DNA of 64,000 bases. Origin: Halichondria panicea. Taxonomy: Eukaryota > Porifera > Demospongiae > Suberitida > Halichondriidae. Positions 1 to 10,982 of the stretch are shown here, one piece after another. Under the pieces are notes generated by a model that did no database searches, was not told where the DNA came from, and worked only from the letters and a program-made list of their open reading frames with translations. The position numbers were made by a program, and so were the translations under genes. The DNA lies in assembly GCF_963675165.1 (NCBI RefSeq), contig NC_087386.1:3102169-3166168 (forward strand), given 5' to 3'. The number at the start of each line of letters is the position of its first letter. Position 1 is the first letter of the stretch.

Positions 1-678
1 AGTGACAATGAAGTATATAGGCAGTGATGATGCTGCGATTGAAAGACAGTTATGAGAGAGAGTGAGGAAAACTCTCACTGGATAAATACAGGCGTATATA
101 TAGATAAACTATATTGCAAGTAGATAATAATCGCTATAGTTAAGCTTGTAGATTGTACACCATCGTCTCTAGATATATATATGTCCTATATATAGCTGTA
201 ATGCAGGTGATTCTGGTGCATCCAAGCACTTCCTGACACAGTAATTTATGTTGCTTACATTTTATAGAAGGCAAGCATGATTATATCTCTACCAAAGATT
301 GGATAGCCCCAATAAAAAAGACTTACTACTGTCGTGGCCGTACCGTTACCATACCGTGACAATTAATCTGTCAGTATATGTAAAATGAATAATTATGTCA
401 ATAATTTTTTTACACCATAATTATAATTAAATACACCAAGCCACAGGTGTTTCAACCATTGACGAAAAGTCTGTCAAAGAAAGAGATTCCATGAAGTGTT
501 CTGGCATTAGCGAAGATGAGGTGCAAAAATAATTATATCAATAGTTCTCGACTCAACCAGAAAATCAAAGGAAGATTTGAGAATAAACCATCCAATGCAT
601 TCAAGCAATCCTTTTATAGCATCAAGTTCATATAATGAGCATTATGCATGGACTATCCCTATCCCGTAGACATACAAA
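1..678. repeat. Left arm of a long inverted repeat
   Basis: This arm pairs, with many small gaps and substitutions, with the reverse complement of about 3196-3815. Matched landmarks include the GCCCCAAT...ACCGTGACAAT...CTGTCAG block at 309-375 against 3479-3540, the TGAAGTGTTCTGGCATTAGCG...TAGTTCTCGACTCAACC region at 490-560 against 3330-3400, and the GCAGTGATGATGCTGC block near 21-36 against the 3780s. The arm probably continues left of the window. The layout resembles a foldback-type or long-TIR non-autonomous DNA transposon, but no transposase is visible. Confidence 0.7.
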
Positions 679-3195
679 GCAAGATAATAATATATAATTA
701 TATATACAACGTATACATACCAGACAGGCTTTAATATGGGGCTGTTAAATTGTTAATTGTGTCATTGAAACTTAATTATCCAACTGATAGCCTCCCTCAC
801 ACGTATATAGGGCAATATTCTAGATTTATATATTTTAACAGATACACCAGAGAGGCCGGTATAGTGGATCAACCAATCCTTATTATATAACTATACTCCA
901 ACCGCCACTTCTTGGTTTTATTCTCTCTCACAGCCAACTATATAGTTATAAGCCGCCTATTTGATCCACAAGTAACTTTTTTTTACAATTCAAGCTATAT
1001 AACTTCAGCAGTAGCTACTTCCACCCAATCATCTCCCTAAGCCTCCCAATATGTTAAAACTGCCTGTTTATATAGAACTAAAAACAGACAACATCAGCTA
1101 TTGTATATATACAGACATGCAACGGCCACAACAGCGTCCTTAACTGGTTCACCAAGGAATAAGACATAACGTTAAAAACTTGCATGGATTAAGGAAATAT
1201 ATACACTACTATCAAGCTATGCAAACTAGAGGAACTGCAATTACAAAACCAATCCCTGCATTATCCTAAAATTGATTATGACACACATGCACCTATAGCA
1301 CAAACTCTAGCAGCCAACCCCAAAAAGCTGTTCTCTAAATCCACTATACCTATGCCCTTGTAACAGATGTATCGTGAACTGCATGCATAAGAACTTACCA
1401 GAACTATAGCTATAGCGTTAACAATCTGTCTATAATGTTATGTGTTTGTCCATTACAATTATGTGTTTTATACTCAGCGGCATCATATTAGTGATGCCTG
1501 TCTGTCGGTCTCAACTAATTGCCAAGCCCTTCTTTCTTTTTATATCATCACCTCTAAATTGAATAATCAAAGAAGACAAGGGAATCTGTATACACGAACA
1601 AATTCTTCATTCCAAAGTCTAGTATAATTATATGCATGCATGATATGTATAATTATGTATGCCTATAATATATATCAGCAGAGAAAAACTATACCGATAT
1701 ACCTCTATACAAAAATGTGCACAAAGTAATATGACTCGCGCATGTGATGAAGTATACTGTAAACTTACTAGTAATCTCCTAGAAAATGTTAACCGTGACG
1801 TTTTTAGGGGTGCATGTACAATGACATCTGATTCTAGCTATATATTCGTTCGCGTTCAACGTTCAGAGCTGCTCACTGCACACTGATAGAAGACTATCTT
1901 TTCACAAAAATCATAAATAGAGACAATAGTCGGGTTGATCCTCTTCACTTCCACTCTTTACTCACTGCTAACAAATTCTGTGCGTTGCGTAATGTGTGCG
2001 CAAGCTTGCACAATTGACAGGATATCACGTTACTTTGTGCACAGTTTTGTGTATAGAGGTATTGGTAGTTCGACACTCTTCTCTTCTTATATTATTTATA
2101 CTCTTGCCGTTAACGTAGTGCTATATTAATGCGAGATATATACTAACTAATACGAGCGGTTATGATAATTATTACATCGCACAATTAATTAGAGGCCTGC
2201 ATGCAGGGAACAATTCCCATTGAAATCGTACATGGCATTTATACTAGACGAAATATGCTAATGGCATAAATAAATGTCACATAACATTTTATAGGAGCCT
2301 TAAAATTGGCCAAAATACATAATTTTATATGCTCGTATATTATTTCTAGCACAATACGTATACGGTATCTCACATAATACCATGGCATAGTTATAGCCAT
2401 GGGTATACATGTATAACATGCACTCAGCCATTTCATATAATTATCAGTTCACCAATAGTGTGTAATGCCATTCACATGCATGCACATAGTACAGGTAACA
2501 GAGCTTTTCCAGTTTGAAAGAGTATGCCCTATATAATTATTTAAATACACTAGCTGAGTTTTGAAAAAAGTGAGACAAATTGTATGACACTATTTAGATG
2601 CTTAAAACTACTGGAATGTTTTAACTGCATGTTCCCATATAATATGCATAAATGACCTGATCATGACATCTTCAGCAGATTACATCAAGAACGAAGACAT
2701 TATCAAACTTCATTCTTCTATAAATAATTCTCATTGGACACATGCATGCATGCAGGACACCATCAATGTGTACATGCAGATACAATCAACTGATTTCATA
2801 CCTCACAGAATCAATTGGTTTCTAAATTAAACAGTCACATGCATTGCAGTTATAGCAGATCTATATAATTATAATTATATAGAGAATGCACAGTGTTAAT
2901 TATTACAGCATAAAACAATTTATGCATGCAGTTACCTTGCCCTAGCTGGGATTGAGATGTCTCAGTATAATTATATAGCACTGCTTCAAATAATTTTCAC
3001 TTTCAGCGTCATAGTGACACACACAACTCAGAACGTCTTTCACACTCAAGCCGAACCAGAAATCCAAAATTAACAAAAATCGAAAATCAGCAAAAAAATC
3101 TGGAGACGCAACTGCTGATTGCTTTGTTGCTTTGTGCAAAATGAGATACCTCGAAAAGACATCAATGCGCAAGACATTATCCACTTGCAATTGTA
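679..3195. other. Gene-free interior between the inverted-repeat arms
   Basis: About 2.5 kb of AT-rich sequence with only short, unconvincing open frames (the longest are about 60-80 codons). I see no splice-consistent exons and no recognisable protein motif. It holds one member of a dispersed family: the block near 2211-2320 starts with CCCATTGAAATCG and ends with GGAGCCTTAAAATT, as in other copies at about 27555, 37212 and 51868. Short palindromic words (ATAATTAT, GCATGCAT) are frequent, as in the rest of the window. Confidence 0.5.
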
Positions 3196-3815
3196 CCTAA
3201 ATTATATGTCTATATACAGGATAGTCTATCATGCTCATTAGAACTTGATGCTAAGGATTGCTTGAATGCACTGGACGTAATTATTAAAGCATGCATGGTT
3301 TTCTCAAATCTTCCTTTAATTTGATTTTCTGGTTGAGTCAAGAACTATTGATATAATTATTTTTGCACCTCTAATGCTCGAATTTCTTTTTAATCTCCCT
3401 TTGATGGCATCCTTTTTCTTCTGTACGCAACAAATGCGCTTTTCTTTCTGGTTGGTTAATGGGTTTCAATTTCACCCACTGACAGATTGTCACGGTATAT
3501 GTGTATGGTATAGTAAGCCTTTATCATTGGGGCGCTCCGATCGTTGGTAGGGATATGCTTGCATGCCTTCCAATATGGGGACGATTATTTTAAGAAACTG
3601 GCCTGGCACGTATTACCACAAAACTAAAACTATAAACGTAGCATAACCATTACGTAATTAACACACTGTACACATCGACAGTTTAATATGTTGTAACTAT
3701 AATTATGCCTGTATACCTCTGATTCAGCACATTCTAAGCATTCCTCACTCACTCTCATATCTTCTTCAATCTCTAGTATTGCAGCATCATCATGCACTGC
3801 CTACTTCATGATAAT
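3196..3815. repeat. Right arm of a long inverted repeat
   Basis: Reverse-complement partner of 1-678. The landmarks appear in reversed order: ATGCTCATTAGAACTTGATG (3230s), GATTTTCTGGTTGAGTC (3322 on), CTGACAGATTGTCACGGTAT (3479 on), and TCACTCACTCTCATATCTTC (3750s). Divergence between the arms, including short indels, suggests an old element or one not under gene conversion. What follows to 3988 is unremarkable AT-rich DNA. Confidence 0.7.
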
Positions 3816-3988
3816 TATCGTCCTGCTTAATATCCATACCTATATACATCTATAATTATTGTATAGCTGTAGACTATAATATATACATAACTGGACTTGA
3901 CTATATAATGAAGATCGTTTGTGTATCATTACTGTGTTGGATCCTGGTATAGAATTTACCTTATATTAAGGGGTGTTTCAACAAATGT

Positions 3989-5760
3989 TCAGGGTTTCCG
4001 TTTACGAATCACTGCTCTCGGAAAGTCAACAAGTTCTAGTCAATTAAAGTAACCTCAGAATTGTAAACTTGGGTATATAATTATATAGGTATTAATTGAT
4101 ACATGCTTGTCTAAGAACAGCACTGAACATTTTCAGGGTCAAGTTCCGCACTGCATGCTCTCGGAAAGTCTGAAAAGTTGCTCAGCATGTTCCCAGTCAA
4201 TTAAATTAACCCGAGAAGAGTGTATCAATGTATTGGTTGATACCTGCTGGTCTAAAACCAGCACTAAATATATTTTCTGGGTTTCCGTTTACGAAGCACT
4301 GCTCTCGGAAAGTCTGAAAAGTTGCTCAGCAATTTCTTGTCGATTAAAGTAACCTCAATCTTAATTGGGCATATCAACGTATTGGCTGATATACCTGCTT
4401 GTCTAAGACCATGCAGCACTGACCATATTTTCAGGGTTTCCGTTTACGAATCACTGCTCTCGGAAAGTCTGAAAATTTTCTCAGCTATAGTTCTTGCTCA
4501 GCAAGTTCCAATCGATTAAAGTAACCTCAAAATTGTAAACTTGAGTATAATTATATCAAATACTGGCTGATATCTGCATGCTGAATATATTATTTTTCAG
4601 GGTTCCCATTAACGAACCACAGCTCTCGAAAAGTGAAAAAGTTGCTCAGCAAGTTCCAGTCGATTAAAGTAACCTCAGAATTGTGACTTGAGTATAATTA
4701 TATAAAATACTGGCTGATACCTGCATGCATGTCTATAGACCAGCACTGAATATGTTATTTTTCAGGGTTCCCGTTAACGAACCACAGCTCTCGGAAAGTC
4801 AGAAAAGTTGCTCAGCAATTAAGTTCCCAGTCGATTAAAGTAACCTCAGAAGAGTCATATTGGCTGATATCAGCATGCATGCATGTCTAGACCAGCACTG
4901 AATATATTGTTTTTCAGGGTTCCCGTTAACGAACCACAGCTCTCGGAAAGTCAGAAAAGTTGCTCAGCAAGTTCCAGTCGATTAAAGTAACCTCAGAATT
5001 GTAAACTTGAGTATATATATCAACATACTGGCTGATATCTGCATGCATGTCTAGACCAGCACTGAATATATTGTTTTTCAGGGTTCCCGTTAATGAACCA
5101 CAGCTCTCGGAAAGTCAGAAAAGTTGCTCAGTAAGTTCCAGTCGATTAAAGTAACCTCAGAATTGTAAACTTGAGTATATATATCAACATACTGGCTGAT
5201 ATCTGCATGCATGTCTAGACCAGCACTGAATATATTGTTTTTCAGGGTTCCCGTTAACGAACCACAGCTCTCGGAAAGTCAGAAAAGTTGCTTAGCAAGT
5301 TCCAGTCGATTAAAGTAACCTCAGAATTGTAAACTTGAGTATATTTATCAACATACTGGCTGATATCTGCATGCATGTCTATAGACCAGCACTGAATATG
5401 TTATTTTTCAGGGTTCCCGTTAACGAACCACAGCTCTCGGAAAGTCAGAAAAGTTGCTCAGCAAGTTCCAGTCGATTAAAGTAACCTCAAAATTGTAAAT
5501 TTGAGTATCACTGAATATATTCAGGGTTCCCGTTAACGAATCACTGCTCTCGGAAAGTCAGAAAAGTTTCTCAGCAAGTTCCAGTATACATAACTTATTG
5601 GCTGATACTTGTCTATAGACCAGGACTGAACATAATTATTTCAGTTCCCGTTCTCGAACCATTTTTCTGACTTTCTGAGAGCCATGATTCATGGCTCTCA
5701 GAAAGTCAGAAAAGTGGCTCGGCGTGTTCAGTAGAGCCAAATAACCTCAGGACAATAAAT
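3989..5760. repeat. Satellite of about 12 units, roughly 110-166 bp each
   Basis: Each unit opens with TCAGGGTTYCCGTTWACGAA, followed by CACWGCTCTCGGAAAGTC, AAAAGTTGCTCAGCAAGTTCC, CAGTCGATTAAAGTAACCTC and a variable AT-rich part ending GACCAGCACTGAATAT. Unit starts are near 3989, 4133, 4275, 4431, 4597, 4762, 4914, 5078, 5242, 5408, 5521 and 5641. Central units are most alike (164-166 bp spacing) and edge units are shorter and diverged, the usual pattern for unequal exchange. The last unit carries a perfect hairpin (5662-5713). Open frames inside it (for example 4107-4519) follow the repeat and are not taken as genes. Confidence 0.9.
5662..5713. repeat. Long perfect hairpin in the last satellite unit
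   Basis: The sequence reads CTGACTTTCTGAGAGCCAT, then a short centre, then ATGGCTCTCAGAAAGTCAG. The arms are built from the satellite's own TCTCGGAAAGTCAGAAAAG block, present once forward and once inverted. The inversion occurs only at the right edge of the array. Confidence 0.85.
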
Positions 5761-6115
5761 TGGGGAGTCAGTATAAGTAGGAGTTAGGTGACTGGCTGAA
5801 TTAACACACCTTAATAATAATTATGATAATCATACTAAATCTAGCTCAGTGTACAGACATAATTACTGCAGACATGTGCAAGTAGCTAGCTCTATACTGC
5901 AGACAATGAAGAGTCTACTTACCTGACTCTTAAAACTAGGCTGGCCAGCTCTCTACTTACTAGTAGAGTGATCAGGCAAGAGCATCTCATTACATCTGCG
6001 CAAAGTCAAGGGTTAACCTTGGAATGCATTGCCCTGCTACGCCCACTCATTTAACCTTCACTTCCGCTTTTTCCGATTTCTGGCTTTCTGGTCCTACATG
6101 CGCATGCGCACCGAG
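5761..6115. other. Intergenic stretch without a recognised gene
   Basis: AT-rich sequence between the satellite and the truncated pseudogene. Near 6086-6121 it contains the terminal motif CGCATGCGCACCGAGGCATA, which also ends the dispersed repeat copies at 16722 and 19828. Here it marks the point where pseudogene exon 3 breaks off. Confidence 0.5.
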
Positions 6116-7079
6116 GCATAATAAAGCTTAGATAGAAATTGAGATGCAAAAAGATGCTTTCGATTGACTCTGCTTTTTCAAACAAGGAATACTTCGATAT
6201 GATAAAATCTTTATTTTCATTTGTCATAGAGCTTGGCAATATCATGAGTGTTTGGCGGAAATCAGCCACAGGTATTTGTTTCTCAGTTATTTCTTTGAGA
6301 GCCACCTTTCGTAGATCCATAAACCTTGTTTCAAATTTGTTTATGCAGTCAGCAGTTGTAGTGCCTAATAAAATGAAATGTACATGAGTTATCAAAACTA
6401 CGTTAAAAGATTACCAGAGGTGATAGTCTATCTATTGTACTGTCAGAAACAATAATTATCAAGTTCTTGATAATATTGAATCCATGCATAATTATACGGA
6501 GCTACTAACCTGGTGCAGGTGACAAGGACACAGCGTCTTCTTTATTCAGCTCACTGGCTTGTGTCTGGATGACTGGAGCACAAGAAATGATGAAAACACA
6601 GATTGTAGCTATTTATAAAGTAACTCACAAGTCCTACACACTTGGTCAGCCAAAGCTCCTTCACGAAGACTAAGCAAAATCTTCAACAACGGCCGATAAG
6701 TGAGGTCAACGATTTTGTATTCCCATTTCTTCAGAGCTTCATACATGGCCTGTTGATTGCCAATCCTAAAGGCACAATCCTTAAGATCCTCTATATCGGC
6801 ATTATTGAGATCAAACCCTAAGCTTCTATAACAAACTTTTTATAGCTGCCAAGTACACCAGCCAGGCTCCACAATTGTTCCTGCTCAATTCTTTGGTCTA
6901 GCTGGGTGTCTGTTACCCCAGTCTTCTGCTTCAGAGTATCAATATCAATATTGAGCTGGCTATATCTTGAATATGGAGTGCCGTTTGTATCAAAATCCTT
7001 TTTTTAAGGAACATTGTCCACGAGAAGGCGCTATTCCTCGAGCCACAGATATTTACTAAACATCCGTCTTATAAAAGCA

Positions 7080-8068
7080 GTGCAAACAGTAAAAAGCAGT
7101 GATATTTAGTAAAAAGCAGTGATATTTAATAAAAAGCAGTGATATTTAACTAAAAAGCTTAGTAAAAAACAGTGATGTTTAGTAAAAAACAGTGATATTT
7201 AGTAAAAAGCAGTGATGTTTAGTAAAAAGCAGTGATGTTTTAATAGTAAAAAGCAGTTAAAAAGCAGTGATGTTTAGTAAAAAGCAGTGATGTTTACTAA
7301 AAAGCAGTGATGTTTAGTAAAAAGCAGTGATATTTACTAAAAAGCAGTGATGTTTACTAAAAAGCAGTAGTAAAAAGCTTAGTAAAAAACAGTGATGTTT
7401 AGTAAAAAGCAGTGATATTTAGTAAAAAGCAGTGATGTTTAGGCCACTCCAAGTGATACTCTGGTTTCTGGTCCTGAAGTTTTTCTAATTGCATGCGGGC
7501 GGGCGGCTTTTCTCATTATGTCATTATCAATTTCACCTTATGAATCTCATTATTTTGCAAATGAATATCATTATCACACTATTTTGTACCGCATGGACCA
7601 TTCTGCGCATGCGTAGTAGAAATAATGAGATAGAAATCCAATAATGAGATAGAAATCCAAGAATAAAATCTGATGCGGGCGGTGGACCAGAAACCAGAGT
7701 ATCACTTGGAGTGGCCTTACTAAAAAGCAGTGATATTTAGTAAAAAGCAGTGATATTTAGTAAAAAGCAGTGATGTTTACTAAAAAGCAGTGATATTTAC
7801 TAAAAAACTTAGTAAAAAACAGTGATATTTAGTAAAAAACAGTGATGTTTAGTAAAAAGCAGTGATATTTAGTAAAAAGCAGTAATGTTTAGTAAAAAGC
7901 AGTTAAAAAGCAGTGATGTTTATTAAAAAGCAGTGATGTTTACTAAAAAGCAGTGATATTTAGTAAAAAACAGTAATGTTCAGTTAAAAAGCAGTGATGT
8001 TTATTAAAAAGCAGTGATGTTTACTAAAAAGCAGTGATATTATTTTAGTAAAAAGCAGTGATGTTTAG
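7080..8068. repeat. 20 bp satellite inside the inverted-repeat element
   Basis: Head-to-tail units of AGTAAAAAGCAGTGATRTTT, with G/C variation at the TTTA(G/C)TAAA junction and occasional AAAAAAC for AAAAAGC. There are around 45 units on both sides of the nested MITE. Two inverted fragments (CACTGCTTTTTAGTAAACAT at 8111-8130 and the next) lie near the right end. There are no spacers of unique sequence between units. Confidence 0.92.
7442..7716. mobile_element. 275 bp Harbinger-type MITE nested in the 20 bp satellite
   Basis: Perfect terminal inverted repeats of about 33 bp begin GGCCACTCCAAGTGATACTC and end at the mirror-image GAGTGGCC. They are flanked by TTA on both sides (7439-7441 and 7717-7719). 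Removing the element and one TTA restores a normal 20 bp satellite unit. A TTA (TWA) target duplication with G/C-rich TIRs is characteristic of PIF/Harbinger elements. The interior has a short direct repeat (ATAATGAGATAGAAATCCA twice, 7620-7660) and no ORF. Confidence 0.85.
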
Positions 8069-8206
8069 TCCTTCGACCTACTTGTATATTTGACGACCAT
8101 AACTAATATCACTGCTTTTTAGTAAACATCACTCACATGACTGCTTTTTACTAAAAAGGATTTTGATACAAACGGCACTCCATACTTGTAGCCATCTTGT
8201 AGACTC

Positions 8207-8571
8207 TACAAGACCCGCCCCTTATTTTCCACATGCATTCCTAGATCCTGTGGAAATAATTGTTTTAGCATGAAGTAATGATTTACAAAGATGCACACAC
8301 CTCCACACACAGACTGACAAGACAGTGGCGGCCCACCACATGTACCTGGCAGCAGTGGTGGTGGCAGCTCTCAGTCTGTATAGTGTTCACACTGGGCATA
8401 CTACTCACTGACAGACCAACAGACACTAAACCTAGCGTTGAGTAGTTAGCTCTGTTTCATTTAATAGCCATTTTGTAAAAATTGTACACAAGGTAATTAA
8501 AAAGATATACTAATAAGATGCATGCATGAGGTGAGTACTATAAGAGTGAATCTTCATCAATTCGGAGTTTC
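8207..8571. other. Spacer between the pseudogene and the intact copy
   Basis: No gene recognised. This is the region 5' of the pseudogene copy and 3' of the intact minus-strand gene. It would include that gene's 3' untranslated region (below 8572). A short GGCAGCAGTGGTGGTGGCAG run lies near 8350. Confidence 0.5.
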
Positions 8572-10755
8572 TCACTCGACTCGTCTTGTCGATGAGAGAC
8601 TCATTGGTGATATTTCGTATCCGAATGATTGTTCATCGATTAATAGTTCATCGATTAATAGTTCATCTAGATGTGATACATAATCAGACTCCGCAGAGCT
8701 TGGTGCTAATGTGGTATGACATGAAGTGTATGAAGACTGCAAGTAGATTGGTTCCTTGAGACGGTCAATCACAGTCATGGTAGCAGTGGGTGGAAGCTGG
8801 TCGTGAATTGAAGTGAAGATATTTTGCACGGACATAGAAGAGGATGCCAGTTCGTCCCATATGCCAGTCACTCTTCTCATGATCTCATCACTGAGATAAC
8901 TAATAAAACCAATAATGTAGTTTTCCCAGATTGCTTCAATGAACTGAAAAACATGGTGTTTAGAAGAAAAGGAAACGAACAAAAATATTTTTGGGTTGTT
9001 GGCAAGGTGTGTGGCAATAGGAGGGAATAGTGGTGCCATAATATCTTCCTTGATGTTGATGTCACCACAAGCAGTGTGCAGATCATTACCCTCTCCTCTT
9101 CCAGATACCGACACTATTATGGGGTGGTGTTTCAGCTTAACAAGATCTACAGCTTGCATGTATGCCTTTAGTGTTAGTTTATCTCGAGGCTCGTATACAG
9201 CAAATCTCAATGTATCCATGAGCATGTATGTAAAGATCAACGAATGATTTGTTGCAACAATAGCAAGTCCACGATGATTAGGTTCGAGGTCAATTGTTCG
9301 CTTCATTTCATCCGCTATCCTTTGATGTGGTTTAAGAGAGGTCACAGCTTCAGCTCCAATCATAGCACCACCAGATCCCTCTATACCTGATTGACTAACC
9401 TGTAGAGAAAAATTCATTGGATAAGGAGCAGAATTAAACACTTACCTTTACCATCGGGTAGAGACATTTTCCTTCGAGTGATAGTTTGAGAATATTGTTG
9501 CTTAAAAAGAAAGAAGCTGTTTTCTTCTGCACTTGATCACTGATCATTGCTACTACAGCAGCAGGCACTAGCCATGTAACCAGTAGTGAGCTCTCCTGGA
9601 GGTCAAACAAAGAAAGGGCTAGCGGGGAGAGCAAGCACCTTTTGGCAAGGCCTTTCCTGTACGTGTCTACGTCTTCAAGAGTTGCAGTCTGAACATCACA
9701 AGCAAATTTCGCTTTGATACGAGAGTAACCAACAGGAGTATCTGAATTTCTAGGAAGATGGCCAAGTGCTTCGCTAACGGGGGTGTTCATTCTGAAGTGT
9801 CTCATGTCTTCTGCATAGCTGCTCATGTCTCGTTTCAGACTATCACTACCAAATTGCTCTATGATATGCTCAAGAAGGCTGAAATCAATAAAACTCAGGT
9901 AGAAATTGAGATGCACAAAGATGCTTTCGATTGACTCTGCTTTTTCAAACAAGGGATATTTTGATATGATGAAATCTTCGTTTTCACTTGTGATAGGGCA
10001 TGGTAAATTCATGAGTGTTTGGCGAAAATCAGTCACAGGTATTCGTTTCTCAGTTATCTCTTTGAGAGCTATCTTTCGTAGATCCCTAAACCTCGTATCA
10101 AACTCTTTAATGCGGTCAGCAGTTGTAGTGCCTATGATTATGTTATGATTACCCTATCAAAGCTACGTTAAAGCTGTACCTGTCGCCAAGGAATTTGGTA
10201 TGTCATGAATTGGTGGCAGTGATATTCTACCTATGGTACAATAACAATTAATTGATAACGAATCCATAATTGTACTGAGCTACTAACCTGGTGCAGGTGA
10301 CAAGGACACAGCGTCTTCTTTATTCAGCTCACTGGCTTGTGTCTGGATGACTGGAGCACAAGAAATGATGAAAACACAGATTGTAGTTATTTATAAAGTA
10401 ACTCACAAGTCCTACACACTTGGTCAGCCAAAGCTCCTTCACGAAGACTAATCAAAATCTCCAACAACGACCGATAAGTGAAGTCACGGATGACATTTCC
10501 CCATTTCCTTAAAGCTTCACACATGGCCTGTTGATTTCCATTACGCTTAGAGGCAATGGTCTCCAGATCTGCTATATCGGCATTATTGAGATCAAACCCT
10601 GGCTTTCTAACAAACTTATTGTAGCTGCCAAGTAAACCAGCCAGGCTCCACAATTGTTCCTGCTCAATTCTTTGGTCTAGCTGGGTGTCTGTTACCCCAG
10701 TCTTCTGCTTCAGAGTATCAATATCAATACTGAGCTGGCTATATCTTGTAGCCAT
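8572..10755 (-). CDS. Death-domain protein with a catalytically dead caspase-like C-terminus
   Basis: Four exons (10407-10755, 10288-10350, 9446-10131, 8572-9399) join in one frame to give about 641 residues. The start ATG at 10755 opens MATRYSQLSIDI. Residues about 1-100 fit a Death domain: LWSLAGLLGSYN, then LRKWGNV and LLEILISLREGALADQV. Residues 138-366 form a middle region I cannot name (FRQTLMNLP, FSLLEHIIEQFGSDSLK, SLLVTWLVPAAVV). Residues about 405-560 read like a caspase p20/p10: RGLAIVATN, KLTLKAYMQAV, PKIFLFV, then ENYIIGFIS and GIWDEL. The catalytic positions look lost: the SHG motif reads VSGRG (near residue 466) and the QACRG Cys aligns with Phe about 510. I infer a non-proteolytic adaptor or regulator of death or immune signalling. 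There is a short LLIDE duplication near the C-terminus. A retrotransposon sits directly against the start codon, and a broken tandem copy lies downstream. Gene structure is firm; the caspase homology is moderate. Confidence 0.7.
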
Positions 10756-10982
10756 CTTGTAGCCTCGAGGCCAGACTCCTCCCCGGGTCAGATCACGTGC
10801 TATTCTGTCTCCGCTTCTCTACTCAGTTTTTGTTGATGATCTGCTTGCCCAGCTACAGCGGCCTAGGTGCAATGGTTGGCTCAGTCCACTGTCCCTCCCC
10901 AATGTATGCAGACGATCTTGCTCTCATTGCGGACTCACCTGAAGGGTTACAGAAGCTTCTTGATATCGTCTCTCATTATACC

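Larger units (their letters stand above)
6972..8184. mobile_element. 1.2 kb inverted-repeat element packed with 20 bp repeats
   Basis: The ends are inverted repeats of about 27 bp, starting TATGGAGTGCCGTTTGTATC and continuing to AAAATCCT (left 6972-7000, right 8157-8184). The empty site is visible in the intact paralogue, which reads TATATCTTGTAGCC at 10742-10755. Here CTTG appears on both sides, so a short target duplication of about 4 bp is likely. The interior has no coding potential: it is almost entirely the 20 bp satellite plus a nested 275 bp MITE. I infer a non-autonomous DNA transposon that inserted into exon 1 of the pseudogene. Confidence 0.75.
6116..8206 (-). pseudogene. Truncated, disrupted copy of the Death-domain/pseudocaspase gene
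   Basis: A minus-strand copy of the gene at 8572-10755. Exon 3 (from about 6367 down) keeps the region with TTTADCINKFETRF, DFRQTLM and SLFEKAESIESIF but is cut off near 6117, so the rest of exon 3 and the whole caspase-like exon 4 are missing. Exon 2 (about 6512-6571) is nearly identical to its partner. Exon 1 (about 6630-6970) has small insertions around 6820-6845 that shift the frame and create a stop (the partner reads through). Its first codons are split off by the insertion at 6972-8184 and survive at 8185-8206 (GTAGCCATCTTGTAG). Three independent lesions make this a clear pseudogene. It is a tandem duplicate whose left end was lost. Confidence 0.85.

Noticed and set aside
2942-3190. 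Minus-strand ORF of 82 codons inside the long inverted repeat
   Set aside because: It shows no recognisable motif or splice-consistent neighbours, and chance open frames of this size are expected in AT-rich DNA with alternative starts.
4107-4519. Two plus-strand ORFs with repeated LLSESLKSCSA motifs
   Set aside because: The repeated peptide is the satellite unit in translation; the frame is lost in later units.
7080-8068. Regular 20 bp repeats resembling a CRISPR array
   Set aside because: Units are head-to-tail without unique spacers, the host DNA is eukaryotic, and no cas genes are present.
8824-9247. Plus-strand ORFs opposite the Death-domain gene's last exon
   Set aside because: They are shadows of a longer exon whose frame joins cleanly with three others.
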